Assembly: GCA_025456495.1 (NCBI GenBank)
Contig: JALOKO010000135.1
Coordinates: 1 to 8,434 of the forward strand
Reading direction: 5' to 3'
DNA: 8,434 bases
From: Bryobacterales bacterium
Lineage (GTDB): Bacteria > Acidobacteriota > Terriglobia > Bryobacterales > Bryobacteraceae
In this document: positions 1 through 7,200 of the stretch, piece by piece
Layout of the letters: each line of letters opens with the position of its first letter
Numbering within the stretch: position 1 is the first letter of the stretch
Notes under the pieces: model-generated
Seen by the model: only the letters and a program-made list of their open reading frames with translations
Database searches by the model: none
What the model was told of the DNA's origin: nothing
Made by a program: the position numbers and the translations under genes

Positions 1-1376
1 TGGCTGATGATGCGCCGGTGGAGCGGGATGGAGGTCTGAATCCCCTCCACCACAAACATGTCCAGGGCGCGCAGGGTGCGTGCAATGGCCTGTTCGCGGG
101 TGGCGCCATGGACGATCAGCTTGGCCACCAGCGAATCGTAATGGGGCGGGATGACTCCCTCGACATAGGCATGGGTATCGACGCGCACGCCGATGCCGCA
201 GGGCGGATGGAAGGCGGTAACGCGTCCCGGCGAGGGCTTGAAACTCACCGGATCCTCGGCGTTGATGCGGCATTCGATGGCGTGGCCGCGGATCTCCAGC
301 GTGTCGGGAAGCAGATCTCGGAGTTTGGCGCCGCAGGCCACCAGCAACTGGGTGGCGACGAGGTCAATTCCAGTCACCATTTCGGTCACCGGGTGCTCCA
401 CCTGAATGCGGGCGTTTACCTCAATGAAGTACAGGTTGCCGGTGGGGTCCATGAGGAACTCTACCGTGCCCGCATTCACATAGCCGAGGTTGCGCATGGC
501 GGTTTCCAGGCGCTGGGAGATGTCGGAGCGCAATTGCGGGCTGACGGCGGGGGACGGCGCTTCCTCTACCAGTTTCTGGTGACGCCGCTGGATGGAGCAC
601 TCGCGTTCCCCCAGCACACGCACGTCGCCGTGGCTATCGCACATAATCTGAAATTCGATGTGGCGCGGGTTTTCGATGTACTTCTCAATGTAGACGTCGG
701 GGCAACTGAAGGCCTGGTCAGCTTCGTGCCTGGCCTGCGCGTACAGACCGGGAAGGTCGCTGGGGTCGCGGACGATGCGCATGCCACGACCGCCACCGCC
801 GGCGCTCGCCTTGATGATCACCGGATAGCCGATTGCGGAGGCCACCTCCAGCGCTTCGTCCACCGTCTTGAGGATGCCGTCAGAACCCGGAAGCACGGGC
901 ACGCCCGCAGCCTTCATGGCGGCCCGGGCACGGTCTTTGTTGCCCATCAATCGGATCACGTCCGGTGGGGGGCCAATGAACTTGATCTGCGACATCTCGC
1001 AGACTTCCGCAAAGTCAGCGTTCTCACTGAGAAAGCCATATCCAGGGTGGATCGCATCCACATTGGCGATTTCGGCGGCGCTGATGATGCGCGGGAAATC
1101 CAGATAGCTTTGCGAACTCTTGGCGGGCCCGATGCAGACGGCTTCGTCGGCGAAACTCACGTGGAGGCTATCCCGGTCTGCTTCCGAATAGACAGCGACG
1201 GTCTGGATACCAAGGTCCTTGCAAGCGCAGATGACGCGCACCGCAATCTCGCCGCGGTTGGCGATGAGCACCTTGCGGAACAGGGGCACGCCTGCCACTA
1301 CCCTGGGCGAGAATGCTTCCCTGGGCGTCGATGCGGCTTCGCCAGCCACGCCTGCCAACGATGACTTACTGCTCAT
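1..1376 (-). CDS. accC: Biotin carboxylase subunit of acetyl-CoA carboxylase (3' end cut off by the window)
   Basis: AccC carboxylates biotin on the carrier protein AccB, using ATP and bicarbonate, in the cytoplasmic acetyl-CoA carboxylase complex (first step of fatty acid synthesis). I translated 458 codons without a stop. The N-terminal biotin carboxylase motif ANRGEIAVR is at about residues 39-47, the ATP-grasp glycine-rich loop GGGGRGM at 193-199, RRHQKLVEEAP at 264-274, the catalytic segment EVNARIQVEHPVTEM at 319-333 and ECRINAED at 368-375. The lysine, glutamate, asparagine and arginine residues of the known active site are all present. Compared with the E. coli enzyme about 20 C-terminal residues lie beyond position 1. 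I chose the ATG at 1376 because a GAGG ribosome site lies 6 nt upstream. This gives an N-terminal extension of about 30 residues before the usual start region; a GTG at 1289 would give the standard length. It lies downstream of accB on the same strand. Confidence 0.96.
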   Translation of the reverse strand, partial: MSSKSSLAGVAGEAASTPREAFSPRVVAGVPLFRKVLIANRGEIAVRVICACKDLGIQTVAVYSEADRDSLHVSFADEAVCIGPAKSSQSYLDFPRIISAAEIANVDAIHPGYGFLSENADFAEVCEMSQIKFIGPPPDVIRLMGNKDRARAAMKAAGVPVLPGSDGILKTVDEALEVASAIGYPVIIKASAGGGGRGMRIVRDPSDLPGLYAQARHEADQAFSCPDVYIEKYIENPRHIEFQIMCDSHGDVRVLGERECSIQRRHQKLVEEAPSPAVSPQLRSDISQRLETAMRNLGYVNAGTVEFLMDPTGNLYFIEVNARIQVEHPVTEMVTGIDLVATQLLVACGAKLRDLLPDTLEIRGHAIECRINAEDPVSFKPSPGRVTAFHPPCGIGVRVDTHAYVEGVIPPHYDSLVAKLIVHGATREQAIARTLRALDMFVVEGIQTSIPLHRRIIS

Positions 1377-1500
1377 GATGGACCTCAATTTCCTGGGTGG
1401 AAGCCGACGCTGCGCGTTTCAGGCAGCGGGTGTACCGGCAGCCGGACGGACACCGCGCGTTTGGCGGAAAGATCAACGGACGCCGTCTAACCTGGAAGCA

Positions 1501-1518
1501 TTCCCACCGGGGTGGGAA
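1501..1518 (-). promoter_or_regulatory. Intercistronic hairpin between accB and accC
   Basis: Inverted repeat TTCCCACC / GGTGGGAA with almost no loop (practically a 7-bp stem and a 4-nt loop) in the 181-bp gap between the accB stop and the accC start. On the transcribed minus strand no run of T follows, so it does not look like a classical intrinsic terminator. It could be an RNA-processing or stability element, or a weak attenuator that sets the AccB:AccC ratio. The structure is visible in the sequence; the role is inference. Confidence 0.35.
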
Positions 1519-1557
1519 CCAACGCAGGCACGCCCGACCGGGGGTTGCCAACTCGCG

Positions 1558-2025
1558 CTAGTGGGGGCGGATGGCCATCAACGGTTCGCCGTACTCCACC
1601 GGCTGGCCGTTCTCCGCATACAGGCTGACGATGACGCCGGAGTGCTCGCACTCAATCTCGTTCATCAGCTTCATGGACTCAATGATGCACAGCACCTGGC
1701 CGGGACGAACGGAGTCGCCCACGCCCACAAACGGGTCAGCATCCGGGGAGGGCGCCTCGTAGTAGGTGCCAACAATGGGAGATTTCACCACAATCAGGTT
1801 GGAGTCTTCGGCCGTCTGGGCGGGTGCGAGGGACGGGCCAGAGGGGCCGGCTGCCGGCGCTGTTGGGTGGGCGGTGGCAATGCGCGGTTCACCAACCACA
1901 TAATCCTGTACGGAGTTCACGGCGCGCCGAATGCGCACGCGATTTTCGCCGCGTTGGACCTCCAGTTCCGCCACTCCACTTTCGTTCGCCAGTTCAATGA
2001 GTTGTTTGATTTCGTCCAGATTCAT
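1558..2025 (-). CDS. accB: Biotin carboxyl carrier protein of acetyl-CoA carboxylase
   Basis: This 155-residue protein carries the covalently bound biotin that AccC carboxylates and that then passes CO2 to acetyl-CoA. The N-terminal helical part begins MNLDEIKQLIEL, as in many BCCPs. A Pro/Ala-rich flexible linker follows at about residues 52-72, then the C-terminal biotinyl/lipoyl-attachment domain at about 77-153. The biotinylation motif ESMKLMNEIE (116-125) is intact, with Lys119 the predicted biotin site. The APSPDADPFV stretch (91-100) sits where the 'thumb' of acetyl-CoA carboxylase BCCPs lies, which favours this complex over other biotin enzymes. Length is normal for the family. The ATG at 2025 has no strong Shine-Dalgarno sequence (TTCCTTTTTTCACAAC precedes it), but the conserved N-terminus starts exactly there. 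It is first in the accB-accC unit. Confidence 0.97.
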   Translation of the reverse strand: MNLDEIKQLIELANESGVAELEVQRGENRVRIRRAVNSVQDYVVGEPRIATAHPTAPAAGPSGPSLAPAQTAEDSNLIVVKSPIVGTYYEAPSPDADPFVGVGDSVRPGQVLCIIESMKLMNEIECEHSGVIVSLYAENGQPVEYGEPLMAIRPH

Positions 2026-2095
2026 GTTGTGAAAAAAGGAATCAGTTGCATCCCTGGCGCTTCCCGGTTGGTATCGCCAGCTAACATCTTAGCCC

Positions 2096-2124
2096 ATTAT
2101 GTTCACCCTCAGTGAATCCGAGAA
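2096..2124 (-). promoter_or_regulatory. Possible accB promoter with an inverted repeat in the spacer
   Basis: On the minus strand a CATAAT box (2101-2096) matches the -10 consensus at five of six bases. A poor -35 candidate, TTCTCG (2124-2119), lies 17 bp upstream of it. The spacer contains the inverted repeat TTCAC-N5-GTGAA (2102-2116), where a repressor operator would be expected. The boxes lie 71-99 bp upstream of the accB ATG. The -35 match is weak and the base composition here is less GC-rich than elsewhere, so chance is possible. Confidence 0.3.
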
Positions 2125-2209
2125 GGTTGGGGGCGGCTTGGTGTCTTGCGGCTTCCGTGAGCGGCCGCAAGCTGCGCCGATGTCTGTGTGCGCGTCCCCA
2201 TCCTGCCCG

Positions 2210-2237
2210 TTGGCAAGGCTGTGCTACCATCAACAAT
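2210..2237 (+). promoter_or_regulatory. Candidate promoter of tRNA-Ser
   Basis: TTGGCA (2210-2215) matches the -35 consensus at four of six bases. After a 16-bp spacer comes AACAAT (2232-2237), which matches the -10 consensus at four of six. The mature tRNA begins 16 nt further on, a sensible distance for a short 5' leader. No other promoter-like pair was obvious between accB and the tRNA. This is consensus matching only. Confidence 0.35.
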
Positions 2238-2253
2238 GACCCGTCAGAGCCGC

Positions 2254-2350
<97 letters not shown>

Positions 2351-2560
2351 CCCCACTCGTTTCCCCGGTAGCCCCCATCCCATTTGCCCTGCCTTCCCTT
2401 ACCCGCATCTGCACCCGAAGGCGCCATGCCCGATTTGCGCGACTGCGGCCCAGATGGCGCATCGGCGCCGCTGCGTTACCCGCAGCCCAGCGTCCGCCGG
2501 ATGGCAGCAGGTTTTGTTGTCCCTACCAGCCGGCTAACGAAGCCACAAGCCCTGCGTGCG

Positions 2561-3139
2561 CTAAAGCGCCACGTCGTAGGTGACTACCAACACGTGGGCT
2601 TCAGGAAACGCAACGGTGATGGAGGTCATTTCCCCTGGGGTGACCAACTCCATCGCCGTGTCGGCAGCCAATGTGCGGAGGGCCTCATCGAGTTGCCGCA
2701 GGATGGGCCGGGTGGCCTCCTTTGCCTGCAACGAAGCCAGGCGGGTGGAGGCGGCCTTCAGTGCGTCAGCCCGCGAGGGCGGCGCTGCCCTTGGCCAAGT
2801 GAACGTGAAATCCAATACGTAGTGCGCGCAGCCATAGTGGCGGATCCGCAACGTCGGGACGGCATCGCCATCCACACTTTCCCATGCCTCCCGCTTGCCC
2901 CCGGGCACAAACGCGGAACCCTGCGAAAGAATCGCCGCGGGTTCGCCGCGAATGCAATCGTCGTCAGCCTCAACCGATGGCTGCGGCGAGTGGGGCTGCC
3001 CCGCCTTCGCCGATTGCTGCGGCGAGGGAGCAGGCGAGGGGGCCTTCTCTGTCGCGCAGCCTTGCATCAGCAGCAGAGCCAAAAAGGGCGCCCCCGCCCG
3101 GACGCCCCATTTCCGTGTCAGTCCATCAAGCAATTGCAT
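2561..3139 (-). CDS. Predicted small lipoprotein of unknown function
   Basis: I do not recognise the family. From the ATG at 3139 the protein has 192 residues. A charged N-terminus (LTRKWGVR) is followed by a hydrophobic stretch and a lipobox-like LLMQGC ending at Cys28, so it probably matures as a periplasm-exposed lipoprotein. The -3 Met makes the lipobox slightly atypical. A Pro/Ser/Ala/Gln-rich linker (about 33-56) leads to a globular part with two cysteines, Cys62 and Cys104, that could form a disulfide; Cys104 sits in the aromatic-rich stretch RHYGCAHYVLDF. Residues about 123-162 look like an amphipathic helix, then a beta-rich end. Earlier in-frame starts at 3163 (ATG, with AGGGA 5 nt upstream) and 3217 (GTG) are possible; 3139 gives the most normal signal peptide. 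It lies 131 bp downstream of a peptidoglycan-active enzyme gene on the same strand, so it may be its partner (inference). Confidence 0.7.
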   Translation of the reverse strand: MQLLDGLTRKWGVRAGAPFLALLLMQGCATEKAPSPAPSPQQSAKAGQPHSPQPSVEADDDCIRGEPAAILSQGSAFVPGGKREAWESVDGDAVPTLRIRHYGCAHYVLDFTFTWPRAAPPSRADALKAASTRLASLQAKEATRPILRQLDEALRTLAADTAMELVTPGEMTSITVAFPEAHVLVVTYDVAL

Positions 3140-3270
3140 TCGAACTACCCCGCCTTTCCGCATTCCTGTCCCTTGGATGAGTTGCCGGTTCGGCCAGTTG
3201 CCACCACCGCTTCCCACCCGGGCGTACTGTGTGGACAGCCTGGCGTGCGGTATAGGCCATCTGTCGCGCG

Positions 3271-4050
3271 CTATAAGTGGGGGGAGTTCTTCGGAATCTC
3301 AATGTGGTAGGCCGGGTCAACCGGTGGCGGAATCAGCTTCGACACTGCCTTATGGGCCTTTACCGCATCTTCAAATGCCTTGTGCTTGTTTGCCGGGATG
3401 GAGCTTGGGGCCACATCAAAGGTATAGTGATCCTCGCTAATGTGTTTTGAGACGCGCGTGGGGCCAAGCGCAACAATCTTGGCGCGCATTAATTCGATTA
3501 CGGTATCGCGGGGCTTCGTTTTGTTGGCTTCATAGACGTCGATTACCAGGTCGCCCGTGGATGCGTACATATTCTTGTTGTACTCGGCGCCGTGCTTCTC
3601 GCAATTCTCGTACATGACCCTGGCCTGGTCGTAGGGAGTCCGCGACACGCTGGTCACTTTCGCGCGGGCAATTCCAGCACTCTTCAGAATCTCCTTCAGC
3701 ACCTTGGCGGCTGCCGTGGGCAGGGTATTGCCTTCCAGGATGGGATCTCCGGCCAGCGGAGCAGCGGCTCCACCCCCGCCGGTGACGGCACTGGACGTGG
3801 TGCCTTGGTTCAGCGTGCGGAGGGTGCGTCCGCCCGGGTCTACTCGGCCATCCGGCGAGGCCAGCCGAACAACCCGCCGTTGAAATTCACGAATGAGCGT
3901 GATGGTTTGTGTATCGCACACCGCGCTGACCGCGCAGGGCATCAACGGGGTGAGCTGATGCATATTGTTCACCAACAATTGTTGGACGGCGCGTACATCG
4001 TCAGCACGATTTCTGCCGCCCTGACCCACACTCCCAAGAATGGATACCAT
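3271..4050 (-). CDS. Peptidoglycan-binding, M15-like peptidase-domain protein
   Basis: This 259-residue protein has no visible signal peptide. Residues about 5-82 look like a peptidoglycan-binding type 1 domain: SVGQGGRNRADDVRAVQQLL, then IREFQRR and the ending GRVDPGGRTLRTLN. Cys39 and Cys45 may form a disulfide. A Gly/Ala/Thr-rich linker (about 83-100) follows. The C-terminal part resembles D,D- or L,D-carboxypeptidases of the M15/hedgehog fold: SVSRTPYDQAR at 134-144, SKH at 201-203, FDVAPSSI at 211-218 and YHIEI at 248-252. His203, Asp212 and His249 would be the zinc ligands, though His-to-Asp spacing is two residues longer than in the standard SxHxxGxAxD motif. The likely role is cleavage of peptide stems in cell-wall peptidoglycan. 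The ATG at 4050 has GGAGGG 8 nt upstream. Lack of a signal peptide suits a phage-lysin-like protein or a type VI or similar secretion effector, but no such machinery lies in the window. Confidence 0.75.
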   Translation of the reverse strand: MVSILGSVGQGGRNRADDVRAVQQLLVNNMHQLTPLMPCAVSAVCDTQTITLIREFQRRVVRLASPDGRVDPGGRTLRTLNQGTTSSAVTGGGGAAAPLAGDPILEGNTLPTAAAKVLKEILKSAGIARAKVTSVSRTPYDQARVMYENCEKHGAEYNKNMYASTGDLVIDVYEANKTKPRDTVIELMRAKIVALGPTRVSKHISEDHYTFDVAPSSIPANKHKAFEDAVKAHKAVSKLIPPPVDPAYHIEIPKNSPHL

Positions 4051-4260
4051 CGGGGTGTCCCTCCGCCTTCAAGCGATTGCTGCCGCGTTCACGCAGGGCA
4101 GGGATGCTGACCGGTCGACCTCGTCCGGTGTCCTTCCCGCTGACCTGCGCGCGCCTTACTGGACAACCCGGAATTCCGGCAGCCATCGGCTCATCCGTGC
4201 GCGGAGGCGACGCCATCGTGCGCGGCCGGGACGTCATCGTTTCGGAAATCGTCGTTGTGG

Positions 4261-4278
4261 GCGCAAGCGCCGTTGCGC
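4261..4278 (-). terminator. Weak hairpin directly after the hybrid kinase stop
   Basis: Inverted repeat GCGCAA / TTGCGC with a 6-nt loop, placed immediately after the TAA of the kinase gene on the transcribed strand. The position suits a terminator, but no T-run follows, so it may end transcription only weakly or with Rho, or merely protect the 3' end. Confidence 0.3.
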
Positions 4279-7200
4279 TTATCGGGCGGCGGGCGCCACC
4301 TGGAACGCAGCCGCCGGTGCAGTCTGCTGCTGTTCGAGGGCGGCTTCGGTGGGGTTGCGCAGCGCAGGCAGCCAGCGGTCCAGGGCGGCCAGCAGGGCCT
4401 GCGGGCGGACAGGTTTTGGAACGTAGTCGTTCATGCCCGCGGCCAGACAGCGCTCGCGATCGCCACTCATCGCGTTGGCGGTCATGGCGATGATGGGCAC
4501 CTCGCGGCTGGTGGCGGTTGCCCCATGGGCGCGCAAACGCCGGGTGGTTTCCAGGCCATCCAGGATAGGCATCTGGATATCCATCAGCACCAGATGAAAG
4601 GTGCTTCGATTCATGGCCAGCAGCGCCTCTTCGCCGTTGTTGACTGCCTCCGCCTGCAGGTTCAGTTTGCGCAGGATTCCAAGGGCAACCTGCTGGTTGA
4701 CGGGATTATCCTCAGCCACCAGGATGCGATAGAGCGAAGGCCGTTGGAGCGACTCCAGCGCGGAGAACGGATTTTCGTGACGCGGGGAGGCGATGGCGGG
4801 GGACTGTCGCGGGTGAATGGCCGCGGTGAGTGCGTCCGCCAGCAGATCCCGCCGGATGGGTTTGCAAAGATGCGCCACCACGTTCAGGTACTCGGGAATG
4901 GTAGGCGCATCCGGGGTCCGCAGTGGGAGCGCCATGATGACGGGGAGGTCAGCAAAGGCATTGCGCCAGCCGAACGGATCAAGGTCTTGCAGGGGAGCGG
5001 ACATCGCGGTGTGCAGGTCCACTAGCGCAGCGCGGAAGGGTGATTGGCCAGTGGACGCGCTCAGCGTCGCCAAGGCCTCGGCCATACTCTCAACGCATCG
5101 CGTGCGGATGCCCCAGGACTGGAGCAGGGGCGGCAGGAAGTCCCGGGTGGCGTGGCTGCGATCCACCACCAGCAAGCAGGGGGGATCCCCAGCGAAGCGG
5201 GGCATGGGGATGCTATCCGCGCCGGTGGTGATCCCGCGGGCAAGCTTGGCGGTGAACCAGAAATCAGAGCCTTCGCCAAGGACACTGTGAACGCCGATTT
5301 CACCGCCCATCGCCTGGGCCAGCTGCTTGGAAATGGAGAGGCCCAGGCCGGTGCCGCCGTACTTGCGCGTGGTGGAGGCATCGGCCTGCGTAAACTTGTC
5401 GAAGATAGTGGCCGTGTCGGTTTCCGTCAACCCGATGCCGCTATCGCGCACTGAGAATCGCAAGTGCGGATGGGACTGCGCCGCGGCGGACGTGGCGGCG
5501 TCCTTGGAGTCAGCCGGCGGGGCGAGGGTGACGTGAACCACGACCTCCCCCTGATGGGTGAATTTCACGGCGTTGCCGATGAGGTTGATTAACACCTGAC
5601 GGAGCCTGGCCGGATCTCCGCGCAGGATGGTGGGGATTGCCGGATCGACAAAGCTCACCAGATCCAGGTCTTTTTCCTGCGCGCGGGACGCCATCGACAT
5701 GGCGGTGTCGTCCACCAGTGCGGGCAGGTCAAACTCCGTCTCTTCCAACTCCAACCGGCCCGCCTCGATCTTGGAGAGGTCCAGGATGTTGTTGATGAGG
5801 GAAAGCAGCGACTCGCCGCTGGCGCGGACGAGTTCCGCGTAGCGTTGCTGCTCAGCGTTCAGCCGGGTGTCCATCAGGAGCCCGGTCATCCCAATGACGC
5901 CATTCAATGGGGTCCGGATTTCGTGACTCATGTTCACCAGGAAGTCGCTTTTGGCGCGGCTGGCCTGACCGGCCTGTTCCTCGCTAAGGCGGAGCGCGGC
6001 GTCCGTGGCCACGCGGTTCCGCATGTTCACCAGCATCTGGGCGAAGACGGTTAACAGCCTGCGCTCAGGATCTGAGTAGTGGTGGCGCCGTTGGACGGAG
6101 TCAAAGCCCACGAAGCCCTTGCAGAGGTCCCCGTCCAACAGCGGAACGGTGATGAGGCTGAGGATGGATTGCGGTTCCAGCACCCGACGGAGCGCGCTAT
6201 CGACAGGCAGCGATTGTACGTTGTTGATGTACACCGGGTTGCCCTGGCGGTGGGTATCGACAATCGGTTGGATGTCAGCGATGGACGTTTGCTGGAGGTT
6301 GTGAATCTGTGGCTCAATGCCCGGCGCGCACCACTCGTGGGTGTTGACGCAGAGGCCTTCGTCCATCTGGTACTCGAACAGGTAGGCACGGTCAGCATTC
6401 ACCAGACTCCCCAACTCGCGAAGGGAATCGTTGATTGCGGCCTCAGCACGCTCCGGCGCGAGATTGATGTAGGTGGAGGAGATGCGGATGAGCATGTCCT
6501 GTAACTGGGTCTGCTGTAGCAACTCCTGTTCCGCCAGGTGCAGGCTGCTGACGTCCCTGATGGCTGAGTGCAGGAACACTTGGCCGTGGGCGGTCATGCG
6601 CGTCAGGCGGACGGCCGCCGGGAAGTCCGTTTGGCAGTGCCGCCGATGCACAAAGCGAAACTCACAACTGCCCTCCTGCAGCGCGCGCTGGATGTAGCAG
6701 TTCGCAAGGTCATGGGAGTCTTTTTCGCCTGGCTGGAGCTGGGGAAACAGCGCCGAGACCTTCAGCGAGAGGAAGTCCTCCAGCAGCGAAACCCCGAAGA
6801 TTTCCAGAGCAGCCTGGTTCCCGGAGTGGATCTGCAGCGTGTGGGGAGAGAACGTGAGCTGGGCATCGCCGGAGTTTTCGAAGAGCCCCCGGTAGCGTGA
6901 TTCGCTTTCCAGGATCTGGTCTTCACGACGACTGATAAGGTGCGCGCTCCAGCCGATACCGCCCATCCCCAGCAGCCACAAGCCAACGTGGCCAAGCAGG
7001 ATGCTCAACATGGCTGCATCCTGGCCTGCGGCGTGATGGTTGTGGGGCAGCGCCACCAGCATCCCCCCCGCGATGTCCCCATTGGGAAACTTCAGCTTAG
7101 GGTGGCAGTTGAGGCACACCGGTTCCATGGTGAGGGGGAATAGGACGCGGATGGCGCCGCGCGGGTCTGGCTTCGTCAGAAGCTCGTAGGGTTGCCCGGA

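Noticed and set aside
18..1364. 448-codon open frame on the plus strand
   Set aside because: It is antisense to accC, whose minus-strand translation matches biotin carboxylase along its full length; the plus-strand protein has no recognisable motif.
1366..1551. 61-codon minus-strand frame between accB and accC
   Set aside because: Overlaps the accC start, is rich in Arg and Pro and has no recognisable motif; more likely untranslated leader.
1219..2115. 298-codon plus-strand open frame
   Set aside because: Antisense to the start of accC and all of accB; a by-product of high GC.
2384..3440. Plus-strand frames of 308 and 181 codons
   Set aside because: They run antisense to the lipoprotein gene, which has a plausible signal peptide and lipobox; the plus-strand products are Arg/Pro-rich without motifs.
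4051..4278. Possible PAAR-like or other small type VI gene beside the peptidase
   Set aside because: I read minus-strand frames and a plus-strand frame across this gap; the products are Arg/Pro-rich and lack any PAAR or Hcp-like pattern.
4255..5025. 256-codon plus-strand open frame
   Set aside because: Antisense to the second receiver domain and part of the first receiver of the hybrid kinase.
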